This document shows positions 17,343 to 25,252 of a stretch of DNA of 64,000 bases, piece after piece (within the stretch, counting starts at the first letter, position 1; the number at the start of each line of letters is the position of its first letter). Source of the DNA: Suipraeoptans intestinalis (GTDB lineage: Bacteria > Bacillota > Clostridia > Lachnospirales > Lachnospiraceae); the NCBI RefSeq assembly GCF_009696485.1, contig NZ_VULY01000018.1, forward strand, positions 1,480,001 through 1,544,000. The letters are read 5' to 3'. The notes beneath the pieces are model-generated. The model saw only the letters and a program-made list of their open reading frames with translations. It searched no databases and had not been told where the DNA came from. The position numbers and the translations under genes are program-made.

Positions 17343-18029
17343 ATGAAACGTTCAGAAATTAATCAGGTCATCCGCGACATGGAGAACCTTATCCGGGAAA
17401 GAGGGTTTTGCTTACCGCCTTTTGCAAACTGGGAGGCAGAGGACTGGAAGGACAGAGGAAAAGAATTTGATGAGATTCGAGATAACCAGCTTGGCTGGGA
17501 TATTACAGACTATGGGCTGGGAAGGTTCCATGAAGTAGGGTTTGGTCTTTTGACTATCAGGAATGGGAATACAAAGAATGCGAAGGCTTATCCCAAAACC
17601 TACGCAGAAAAGCTTTTGATGCTGTACGAGGGACAGTCCTCACCTCTTCATTTTCACGCAGCCAAGATGGAAGATATTATCAACCGCGGAGGGAATGATG
17701 TGTATATTACGGTTTACAACGGAACACCGGACAAGGAAAAACTGGATACGGACGTGACGGTTCACAGAGACGGAAAGTGTGAGGTGGTTCCGGCAGGAAC
17801 AAGTATTTGCCTGACACCGGGAGAAAGCATTACGATCACGCCCTTCCTGTTTCACGATTTTAAGGTTCCCAAGGAGGGAGGACCGGTACTTTTAGGAGAA
17901 GTTTCCATGTGCAACGATGATGAACGGGACAATTTCTTTTACGAAGAGATCGGCAGATTCCCTCAGATCGAGGAGGACGAGTTGCCTTACCGATTGCTCT
18001 GCAATGAGTATCCGAAGGCGGATGCATAA
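17343..18029 (+). CDS. D-lyxose ketol-isomerase (D-lyxose/D-mannose isomerase family, 228 aa)
   Basis: Cupin-fold metal-dependent sugar isomerase that interconverts D-lyxose with D-xylulose, and in many members D-mannose with D-fructose. The metal ligands are visible as H103-F-H105, E110 and H171. Length equals that of characterised E. coli O157-type enzymes. It follows the regulator by 27 bp behind AGGAGG. Together with the kinase and aldolases it can feed an aldose into a ketose phosphate pathway. The family also includes isomerases acting on related sugars, so the natural substrate is uncertain. Confidence 0.85.
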   Translation: MKRSEINQVIRDMENLIRERGFCLPPFANWEAEDWKDRGKEFDEIRDNQLGWDITDYGLGRFHEVGFGLLTIRNGNTKNAKAYPKTYAEKLLMLYEGQSSPLHFHAAKMEDIINRGGNDVYITVYNGTPDKEKLDTDVTVHRDGKCEVVPAGTSICLTPGESITITPFLFHDFKVPKEGGPVLLGEVSMCNDDERDNFFYEEIGRFPQIEEDELPYRLLCNEYPKADA

Positions 18030-18097
18030 AAATGAGTCGGGTGATGGAGGAATCTGATACGGCCCGATAGAAATGAGAGAGAAAGGAACGACAGAAG

Positions 18098-18967
18098 ATG
18101 CAGGAACTAAGGAACGAACATGTAATCGTGCGCATTCAGGAAAAAGGGGCGGAACTTGTTTCTGTACAAAAAGACGGGACAGAATATTTGTGGACGGGAG
18201 AAAAAGCCTACTGGGAGGAACACTCGCCGGTGCTGTTCCCTATAGTCGGCAGGCTGTATGAAAGAAAATATCGGCTGCAGGGGCAGGAATATGTGATAGG
18301 GCTGCACGGATTTGCCAAGGAAAAAATATTTACCCTTATAGAAAAAAGCGAGACGCAAGCACTGTTTGAACTGCAGGAAGATGAAGACAGCCTGAAGGAA
18401 TATCCCTTTCACTTCCGACTAAGGATCCGATACCGGCTGGAGGGCAGCTGTGTAAAGGTATCCTACCAGGTAGAAAACCGGTCAGAGGCTTCCATGTATT
18501 TTGGACTGGGAGGACATCCGGGATTTTGCATCCCCATGGAAGAGGGATTGGAGTTTTCGGAATATCATCTGGAATTTTGCCGGCCGTGCAGACCAAAACG
18601 GGTTCAGTTTTCGGAAACTTGCCTGGTTACAGGTCAGGCGGAAGAATTTTTACTGAAGGATGGGAGGCGGCTTCCTCTCAGGCACGACCTGTTTGACGAG
18701 GATGCCATTGTACTTTCGGACACACCGGGAGAGGTATTTTTGGGAACAGAAAAGGGAACAAAAGGAATCCGCTTCTTTTACGAAGACTTTCCGTATCTGG
18801 GAATCTGGCACACGACCAAAGCGGAGGCGCCATTCCTCTGCCTGGAACCCTGGCTGACGCTTCCGGGGAGAGACGGTGTGGTAGAAGACATTGCCGGGAA
18901 AGAGGACATGGTGTGCCTGAAAGAAAGGGAGACGCTTCAGAAAAGCTGGAGAATGGAACTGGTATAA
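18098..18967 (+). CDS. Aldose 1-epimerase (mutarotase) family protein, LacX-like (289 aa)
   Basis: Galactose-mutarotase-fold protein with catalytic-region motifs HGFAKEKIF (about 69) and GGHPGFCIP (about 137), and glutamate-containing LCLEPWLTLPGR near 250. It interconverts alpha and beta anomers of a free sugar, preparing it for the isomerase or kinase. Last gene of the cluster; a terminator follows after about 70 bp. The start at 18098 lies behind AGGAACGACAGAAG. A longer out-of-frame reading is an overlap artefact. Confidence 0.88.
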   Translation: MQELRNEHVIVRIQEKGAELVSVQKDGTEYLWTGEKAYWEEHSPVLFPIVGRLYERKYRLQGQEYVIGLHGFAKEKIFTLIEKSETQALFELQEDEDSLKEYPFHFRLRIRYRLEGSCVKVSYQVENRSEASMYFGLGGHPGFCIPMEEGLEFSEYHLEFCRPCRPKRVQFSETCLVTGQAEEFLLKDGRRLPLRHDLFDEDAIVLSDTPGEVFLGTEKGTKGIRFFYEDFPYLGIWHTTKAEAPFLCLEPWLTLPGRDGVVEDIAGKEDMVCLKERETLQKSWRMELV

Positions 18968-19040
18968 AACACTTCTATGCCATGCGGCGCTTTTTGACTG
19001 GGGGCCTTTTGCCACAGACACGATCTGTCGAAACGAAGCA

Positions 19041-19081
19041 AGACCTGGATTGCCTTTAGGGTACTCCGGGTCTGTTTTTTA
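19041..19081 (+). terminator. Terminator closing the sugar cluster
   Basis: AGACCTGGA (19041-19049) pairs with TCCGGGTCT (19065-19073) with one G-U pair and is followed by GTTTTTTT. Confidence 0.75.
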
Positions 19082-19143
19082 GTTACAGCATGGAAGAATA
19101 ATCGAAGAAAAGAAACTTTTTTCGCTGTAAAAAATGTGGTTAA

Positions 19144-19308
19144 CTCTCAAAAACTCGTTGTATTTTTTGTGATCACATGCCATATTGTATGTTAGATGTT
19201 TATTACTATATCAACGACAGAGGCTTCTGTGAAGTTGACGTTGTCATTGCTACAGGCGAGTAGATTCTGCCCGTTGAAATAAAGGCATATATTGATACAA
19301 GCTACTGA
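19144..19308 (+). pseudogene. Remnant of a DUF4143 ATPase C-terminus
   Basis: One frame without a start codon gives YYYINDRGFCEVDVVIATGE, then an in-frame TAG at 19261, then ILPVEIKAYIDTSY and a stop at 19306. This matches the C-terminal signature of AAA/DUF4143 proteins, in which a tyrosine-rich strand is followed by a nuclease-like E-VD-I...IPVEVKA core. The ATPase half is absent. A degraded leftover next to the CPBP protease gene. Confidence 0.55.
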
Positions 19309-19322
19309 CAGGAGGAAGTGAC

Positions 19323-20186
19323 ATGGATTCGTTTACAAAGCAGACAACTTGGAGACCGTGGAAGGCGTTTTTACTGGAGGGGATCGTTGTAGGACTGCTG
19401 TTTACGGCAGGCGGTTATATGCAGGCAAGATGGGGGATGACGGGACTGGTTCTGACAGAGCTGATGTTTCTTGCGCTTGCAATTGCTGTGGCATGCCTGC
19501 ACAGGACGCCGCTGAAGGAAGTGTTCCCTATAAAAGTACCAAAGCCTCGGGAATGTATCGGGATATTCATCCTGGCTCCGGCAGGATTAATGTGCTCCAT
19601 GATCGCCATTGGAGCAGCGCTGGTGCTGTTTCCGGGAGCTATGGATGAAGTGGAGGGGCTGAGCTCCTTTTTGTATTCCAAGCAAAGTCTTTTGTCCATT
19701 GTCCTTATAGCGGCCATTCTGCCGGCTGTTTGTGAGGAGGCTATTCAAAGAGGGGCTATCTTGTCCCATCTGCGGTCCATGAAAAAGGACGGGACGATCA
19801 TTTTGATCATGGGGGTTTTCTTTGGAATATTTCATTTGAGTGTTGCAAGATTTTTATCCACGGCTCTTTTGGGAGCCTTATTGACCTGGCTGGTGGTGAA
19901 AAAGAACAATCTGACCCTTTCTATGCTGCTGCATTTTCTGAACAATCTGATCAGTGTGACCATCGGATTTTTTGCGGGAAAAGGAGCAGAAGTTGGGGCC
20001 GGAGCGGCACAGACGGTTTCTTCTCTTCGCATTCTGGGATCCTACTGTATTCTTGGATGTCTGATGCCGGTGCTGCTGGTGTGGGGAACAGGACTGATCG
20101 AACCTCGCTACAAAGGGAAGAAAAGATGGCTGATTGCCATCGGCTGCAGTGTGGGGCTGCTGCTGGCAGGAATTTTGCTTGTGTGA
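19323..20186 (+). CDS. CPBP-family intramembrane glutamic endopeptidase (287 aa)
   Basis: ABI/CAAX-protease-like membrane protein with about eight hydrophobic segments. Motif 1 is CEEAIQRGAI near 138 (EExxxR), motif 2 FGIFHLSVARF near 168 (FxxxH). In bacteria such enzymes serve bacteriocin maturation or self-immunity, or membrane protein turnover; no bacteriocin gene is next to it. ATG at 19323 follows AGGAGGAAGTGAC. It stands alone between a degraded gene and an isomerase gene. Confidence 0.85.
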   Translation: MDSFTKQTTWRPWKAFLLEGIVVGLLFTAGGYMQARWGMTGLVLTELMFLALAIAVACLHRTPLKEVFPIKVPKPRECIGIFILAPAGLMCSMIAIGAALVLFPGAMDEVEGLSSFLYSKQSLLSIVLIAAILPAVCEEAIQRGAILSHLRSMKKDGTIILIMGVFFGIFHLSVARFLSTALLGALLTWLVVKKNNLTLSMLLHFLNNLISVTIGFFAGKGAEVGAGAAQTVSSLRILGSYCILGCLMPVLLVWGTGLIEPRYKGKKRWLIAIGCSVGLLLAGILLV

Positions 20187-20372
20187 AAATTAGTATTCCG
20201 GTATGGAGGCTAATAGTATTCCAGATATCAGGTATTGTTTCATAAGGTATCATTGTTTCGATACAGGAAGGAGATAAATAAAATAGTCTGGATGAAACTG
20301 TGGTAGAATAAATCTAAGAAAAAGTTCCAAAGATGTCTGTACCGGGATAAAACATAACAGGGAGGGAGTCAT

Positions 20373-20846
20373 ATGAAGATCATTATGGGGGCAGATCCTT
20401 GCGGATTTGCACTGAAGGATGCAATCAAGGAAGTGCTGGAGAAAGAGGGATATGAGATTTTTGACGTGGATCCAAAGGAGCCGATCCTGTTTCAGGATGT
20501 AGCGACAGCGGTGGCAGAGGGGGTGCAAACAGGCGCCTATGACAGAGGGATCGCACTTTGCGGGACAGGGATGGGCGTCAGCATCATCTGCAACAAACAC
20601 AAAGGAGTGTATGCTGCTCTGTGCGAAAGTGTCTATCAGGCAAGAAGAGCAAAAACGGTCAATAACACCAATGTGCTGTGTATGGGTGGTTTCATCGTAG
20701 GGCATGAGATGGGGATCGAAATGGCCAAGGCCTGGCTGGAAGCGGAGCATATGGTTGGATTGACGCCGGAGATGGCAAGGATGGTAGAAAAAGAGTATGA
20801 CAAGCTGGTGGAGTTTGAAGAAAAAGCGTTTGGAGTATCCGGATAG
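20373..20846 (+). CDS. RpiB/LacA/LacB-family sugar-phosphate isomerase (157 aa)
   Basis: Small Rossmann-like aldose-ketose isomerase. The catalytic cysteine loop CGTGMGVSI (C63) and the NNTNVLCMGG segment match RpiB. In RpiB the first loop reads GxDHxG, with His helping ring opening; here it is GADPCG (D8, P9), as the His is also absent in LacA-type subunits and tetrulose-phosphate isomerases. So ribose 5-phosphate isomerase is less certain, and a galactose-, allose- or erythrulose-phosphate is possible. GGGAGGGAGTCAT precedes the ATG. A 186-bp leader upstream has short repeated ATTGTTTC segments but no convincing promoter. Confidence 0.82.
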   Translation: MKIIMGADPCGFALKDAIKEVLEKEGYEIFDVDPKEPILFQDVATAVAEGVQTGAYDRGIALCGTGMGVSIICNKHKGVYAALCESVYQARRAKTVNNTNVLCMGGFIVGHEMGIEMAKAWLEAEHMVGLTPEMARMVEKEYDKLVEFEEKAFGVSG

Positions 20847-20867
20847 CCAGTAGCCGGAAGAGGAACA

Positions 20868-20911
20868 GGCACAGTCAAAGGAAGGAATTTCCAGAGACCG
20901 GTGCCTTTTTT
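20868..20911 (+). terminator. Terminator after the RpiB-like gene
   Basis: GGCAC...GTGCC outer stem with further inner pairing (GTC/GAC, GGAA/TTCC), followed by six T residues. Confidence 0.7.
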
Positions 20912-21091
20912 CTTTGGGGAGACGCAAAAAATAGGGCACGCGTTTGGGACGATTCGAAGAAAAGAAGATCCTCGAAAAAAGTGGCATACAAGAACCCGGA
21001 ACAATGGTAAAATTTTCATGAATGCTGCACGGTATCTTCATACCAGCTTCACAGGCGTATGCTAGGATAAAAGCAGATAAGGGAGGGCAAT

Positions 21092-21760
21092 ATGGCAAAG
21101 ATATTATTACTGGAAGATGAGGAGATCATACGGGGAGTGCTGGCGGAATACATGTTGCTGTCGGGGCATGAGGTAACGGAAGCCGCAACAGGAAGGGAAG
21201 CGCTTGATTATCTGCAGACAGGAGCCTTTGATCTGGCGGTGCTGGATATTATGGTTCCGGGACCCGGAGGAGTGGAGGTTCTCAGACAGATCCGGGCAAA
21301 GGAGGAAACAAAGGGGATGGGAGTTATTATGCTGACGGCATTAGACGACATCAAAACGCAGGTGGAGGCTTTCAATGCTTTTGCAGATGATTACATTGTA
21401 AAGCCGGCGCCTCCTATTATCTTACTGAAGCGGATCGAGACGATCTTAAGAAGAATGGCCCCCAGGCAGCCGCAGGGTCAAAACGGCTTATATATGGATC
21501 CGGAATCTTTTCAGGTCAGTTGTGATGGGGAGCCGATTGTCCTGACGGTCAGTGAATTTTTGGTGCTGAAACTTCTGGCAGATCATCCCATGCGGGTTAT
21601 GACCAGGGAACAGTTGATATTAGGGGCGTTTCATGAGGATTATGTGGGAAATGACAGGATTATTGACGCCCATATAAAAAATATCCGTAAAAAGCTGCCA
21701 AAACCCTATATTAAAACAGTGATAGGAATCGGATATCAGTTTGACAGCAGTCAAACATAA
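21092..21760 (+). CDS. OmpR-family response regulator (222 aa)
   Basis: Receiver domain with acidic pocket E8-D9, phosphorylation site D52 in LAVLDIMVP, and K104 in IVKPAPP; C-terminal winged helix (about 130-220) ending in IKTVIGIGYQF. Cytoplasmic partner of the histidine kinase 28 bp downstream. GGGAGGGCAAT precedes the ATG. It probably controls the ABC transporter genes in the same operon. Confidence 0.95.
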   Translation: MAKILLLEDEEIIRGVLAEYMLLSGHEVTEAATGREALDYLQTGAFDLAVLDIMVPGPGGVEVLRQIRAKEETKGMGVIMLTALDDIKTQVEAFNAFADDYIVKPAPPIILLKRIETILRRMAPRQPQGQNGLYMDPESFQVSCDGEPIVLTVSEFLVLKLLADHPMRVMTREQLILGAFHEDYVGNDRIIDAHIKNIRKKLPKPYIKTVIGIGYQFDSSQT

Positions 21761-21788
21761 AGGAATTGGAGAGGGGAGGGACGGTAAA

Positions 21789-23420
21789 ATGAAACTGGGG
21801 AGAAAGACGTTAATGTACAGTCTGATACTGGGAGTGCTGGTGGCAGTGCTGCTGCTGGTGCATATGGTCATTCTTCTGCCGGCATTGTATGTGGATTATC
21901 AGGAAAGCAACAACAGGGAGACAGTGAAAGCCGTCCACATGGCAGCGCTGGAGAACAAAGAGCAGGGAAAGAAAAAACTGAAGGGCCAAAGCGGAACGGT
22001 GATCTCTGTTCATATCCCAAAAGACAAGGATGTGATCACCTTTGTCAGTCCGTTTGCCAGCGGAACGGTACGGATCAAAGAAGAAAGGATCAATGCCGTC
22101 GTTTCAAGATACAAACGGTATTTACTGAAAGCGGGAAAGGATGAAAAGCTGGCGGAACAGCTACGGGAAAAAATCAAATGGAATAAGAAAACGGAAAAGC
22201 TCACTATAAAAGATCCGGAATTAAAAAAAGATCTGAAAATGTTTGAAGCTTATGTCAGTCGTATGCAGGCACAGATGGCAGAAGGTACCGGGCTGGAAGC
22301 GGATATACAATGGACAACCTATGAAAGCACCGATGGAGACATTGCGTATCAGCAAATAGGAGACAATACGGTCATGCTGGAAATGGGAGTGATGGATATC
22401 TCTCAGAAGGAAGAATACAAAACTTACGTCGTATGCAGTGTGAGAAAAGACGGGATCTACATTACGGCCGCTTCCAAAATGATTCCCCGGATCAATGATA
22501 TTCTTCCGGTGATCCTGCAAAATCTTCCAATGATCATAGCCGTCCTGTTTGTGATAGTGCTGGCAGGCTCCCTGCTGTTTTCCAGAAGGCTGGTAGAGCC
22601 GGTTGTCAGGATCCAACAATATACCGCAGCGGCAAAAGAAGGGACGGAGAGTATCCTTCTGCCTCCGGCGGTAAAAGGAGGGGACGAGCTGGCAGAGCTG
22701 GCGGACAATGTCCGGGATCTGTATGAAACAAAACAGCGGCAGTATCAGCGACTGTCTGAGATCAGCCAGCGAAAGGAAGTGTTTTTGCGGGCGTCTTCCC
22801 ACCGATTAAAAACGCCCATTGCCGCAACGTTGCTTCTGGTGGAAGGAATGATCCAGAGAGTGGGGCGCTACGCAGATTATGAAACTTATCTGCCTAAAGT
22901 CAAGGAACAGCTGCAATCCATGCAGCGTATGATAGAGGATGTGCTTTACATGAATAAGGCGGAGCAGGATCCGATGCCGGTCATGGTCCCGGTTCGGAAG
23001 CTGATTGACGGGATGGTGGAAAAAACGGCGCCTCAGCGAAGGGAAAGACGGCTGAGCGTGGAAGTAACAGGAGAAGCGGTCTGGAAAACGGATGAAGATA
23101 TGCTGGAACATATTTTGGACAACCTGATTGGAAATGCCGTCCAGTATACGGAAGAGGGAGGAAGAATCCGGATCACAGTGTTTCCGGAAGGCTTCCGGAT
23201 AGAAAATGAACCGGCTCACATAGAAACAGAGCTTCTTTCCCTGGTGAAAGAACCGTTTGTATCAGGAAATACAGAAGGAGACGCACATGGGCTGGGATTA
23301 TATCTGACAGATTTTTATGCAGGACTGCTGGGGATGGAATGTCGGATTGAAAATACAGAGCAAGGCGTAGCGGTGGTGTTGGAGTACAGGAGGGAGGAAG
23401 CAGGATATGCTGGAGTTTAG
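21789..23420 (+). CDS. Sensor histidine kinase (543 aa)
   Basis: Two membrane segments (about 8-36 and 238-265) frame an extracellular sensor of about 200 residues rich in lysine; then a HAMP-like linker, the H box SSHRLKTPIAA with the phosphorylated His near residue 337, N box DNLIGNAVQYTEE near 440 and G box HGLGLYLTDFY near 500. The start at 21789 lies behind GAGGGACGGTAAA; an upstream in-frame ATG is inside the regulator gene. The extracellular domain is not one I recognise. It overlaps the ATPase gene by 14 bp. Confidence 0.92.
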   Translation: MKLGRKTLMYSLILGVLVAVLLLVHMVILLPALYVDYQESNNRETVKAVHMAALENKEQGKKKLKGQSGTVISVHIPKDKDVITFVSPFASGTVRIKEERINAVVSRYKRYLLKAGKDEKLAEQLREKIKWNKKTEKLTIKDPELKKDLKMFEAYVSRMQAQMAEGTGLEADIQWTTYESTDGDIAYQQIGDNTVMLEMGVMDISQKEEYKTYVVCSVRKDGIYITAASKMIPRINDILPVILQNLPMIIAVLFVIVLAGSLLFSRRLVEPVVRIQQYTAAAKEGTESILLPPAVKGGDELAELADNVRDLYETKQRQYQRLSEISQRKEVFLRASSHRLKTPIAATLLLVEGMIQRVGRYADYETYLPKVKEQLQSMQRMIEDVLYMNKAEQDPMPVMVPVRKLIDGMVEKTAPQRRERRLSVEVTGEAVWKTDEDMLEHILDNLIGNAVQYTEEGGRIRITVFPEGFRIENEPAHIETELLSLVKEPFVSGNTEGDAHGLGLYLTDFYAGLLGMECRIENTEQGVAVVLEYRREEAGYAGV

Positions 23421-24276
23421 AAATCTGGAAGTCAGCTATGGAACGAAAAAAGCGCTGTCTATCACAGATAGGATAGAAATTAAAGCGGGAGAGAAACTGG
23501 GGCTGATCGGTTCCAACGGAGCGGGGAAGACCACACTGATCCGTGCGGTGCTGAAGCTGGTGCCCTATCGGGGAGAAGTAAGAAGAAAGATTCCGGTGGA
23601 GGAGATTGCCGTTCATATGCAGCAAAATGAATACAGCAGCCTGGTACCGGTAAAAGATGTGATGGAAGCGATCCTGGGATGCCACATCAAAGAACACGAA
23701 GTGGCGCAGGAGCTGATCCGGTTTTTTGAATTTGAAGAGTGCTTGCGGAAACGCTACAAGGCTTTGTCAGGCGGTCAAAAACAAAGACTGACAATGATTC
23801 TGGTGATGTGCCAGGAGAGTCCGCTTACCATTTTTGATGAGGTGACATCCGGACTGGACTTTGAGACCAGGACGCGGCTGATGCAGTTGCTTCAGAAATG
23901 GTACTACAAAAGGAATACGACGCTTTTGGTCGTATCTCACTATTACGAAGAACTGGAGTCTCTGGTGGATAAGCTTCTGCTTCTGGAACAGGGACAGGTG
24001 GTGGACTACGGAACGAAGGAAGAACTGTTCCAAAAGTATTGTGGAAAACGCGCCCTGATTTTTGAACGAAATCCGTTGGCCCAGCAGATCGCACAGGGAT
24101 ACAAAAACCTAAAGACGGCAGAGGACCGGATTGCGGTACGATGTGATGAAGAGGAAGAGGAGAGAAGACTGGCAGAGGCTCTGCGTCAGGCAAACATCGA
24201 TTATGTGAGAACACACAGGGATATTGAGCTGATGGTAACGAATGCAAAGGCAAACTGGGAGGGGGAACGGAAATGA
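23407..24276 (+). CDS. ABC transporter ATP-binding protein (289 aa)
   Basis: Single nucleotide-binding domain: Walker A GSNGAGKTT near 36, signature LSGGQKQRL near 120, Walker B TIFDEVTSGLD near 138, and a C-terminal extension of about 80 residues after the ATPase core. Pairs with the membrane protein that starts in its stop codon (ATGA overlap). Kinase-regulator-ABC sets like this commonly sense and remove cell-envelope-active peptides or antibiotics; here the substrate is unknown. Confidence 0.92.
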   Translation: MLEFRNLEVSYGTKKALSITDRIEIKAGEKLGLIGSNGAGKTTLIRAVLKLVPYRGEVRRKIPVEEIAVHMQQNEYSSLVPVKDVMEAILGCHIKEHEVAQELIRFFEFEECLRKRYKALSGGQKQRLTMILVMCQESPLTIFDEVTSGLDFETRTRLMQLLQKWYYKRNTTLLVVSHYYEELESLVDKLLLLEQGQVVDYGTKEELFQKYCGKRALIFERNPLAQQIAQGYKNLKTAEDRIAVRCDEEEEERRLAEALRQANIDYVRTHRDIELMVTNAKANWEGERK

Positions 24277-25043
24277 AAAGAAGAAGAGATGTGCAGATGA
24301 TCATCTATGAGTGGAAATGTATAGTGGGAAATATATTTTCTATCCTGTTTGGACTGGTATTTCCGATTTTTATGCTGCTTTTTATGGGGAAGATCACCTT
24401 TTCAGACGTTCCGAAGGATATGCTGCCGGAGGTGCAGACACAGCTGTATATCACCATGGCCATGGTGATTCCCATGGCGATCATGTTTATCGGATATGCG
24501 GCAAATTACGCCCAGGAGCTGGAAATGAAGATCCCTCTGCGGCTGCAGCTGTTTGGACTGAAACCGCAGCAGACTCTGGTGTATCGGTTGGTGGCATATC
24601 TTTTATGTATAACCGTCTGCCTGATTTTGTACACGATAGCGGCGGTTGTAGGATTGCAGATCCTGTGGCCGACTCCGGGAAGGGCGGCTGTCAGTATTGC
24701 CTGCTTTTACCTATTATCGATCGTGTTTTTGGTCATTTCCCATTCTATCGCTTATGCGATCCAGAAATTCGGACCGGCTTATGGCACCACTATGATCATC
24801 TATTTTGCCTTGATGTTCGTTAGCGGGATGATGGGAGCCAGACCGGAACAGCTGCCGCAGGGAGTCACAATGGTGGCGAAGCTGATTCCCACATACCATT
24901 TCGGTTACCGTTACATTGATTTCTGGCTGGGAAAATCATATAATGCGGCACCGCTGGTACAGGCTTTCCTGTTTTCCTCTGCCATTGCCATCCTGTTGTT
25001 TCTGGGCAGCGTCAGCTTTCGGAGGAGAAAAGGGCTTGCTTAA
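24273..25043 (+). CDS. ABC-2 type transporter permease (256 aa)
   Basis: Six predicted membrane helices in the ABC-2 pattern, starting with a cytoplasmic MKRRRDVQMIIYEWK segment and ending in FRRRKGLA. Partner of the preceding ATPase. Export of lipids, peptides or drugs is typical of ABC-2 proteins. Last gene of the four-gene unit. Confidence 0.88.
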   Translation: MKRRRDVQMIIYEWKCIVGNIFSILFGLVFPIFMLLFMGKITFSDVPKDMLPEVQTQLYITMAMVIPMAIMFIGYAANYAQELEMKIPLRLQLFGLKPQQTLVYRLVAYLLCITVCLILYTIAAVVGLQILWPTPGRAAVSIACFYLLSIVFLVISHSIAYAIQKFGPAYGTTMIIYFALMFVSGMMGARPEQLPQGVTMVAKLIPTYHFGYRYIDFWLGKSYNAAPLVQAFLFSSAIAILLFLGSVSFRRRKGLA

Positions 25044-25176
25044 AGCCCCGGGATAAGTGTTTTCGGGAGAAGGTGCTGAAAATCTGTCGGGGATTCAACA
25101 GAGAAGATAAATTGAAACCGGTATCCTATGTAGAACGCTCCACAAAGAGATCGCCTTTTTGCGTACGGGAAATTAC

Positions 25177-25205
25177 TTGACTTTTCAAGAAAAAAGAGGG
25201 ATAAT
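25177..25205 (+). promoter_or_regulatory. Sigma-A promoter of the polyol dehydrogenase
   Basis: TTGACT (25177-25182), 17-base spacer, GATAAT (25200-25205); start of transcription near 25212. Confidence 0.7.
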
Positions 25206-25211
25206 AAAATT

Positions 25212-25236
25212 ACTTTATTAAAATAATTAACAAAGT
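25212..25236 (+). promoter_or_regulatory. Operator-like dyad at the transcription start
   Basis: ACTTTATTAA and TTAACAAAGT form arms matching at nine of ten positions around a five-base centre. The dyad lies right at the predicted start site, a repressor position. Confidence 0.5.
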
Positions 25237-25252
25237 AGCGGAGGGCGATAAC

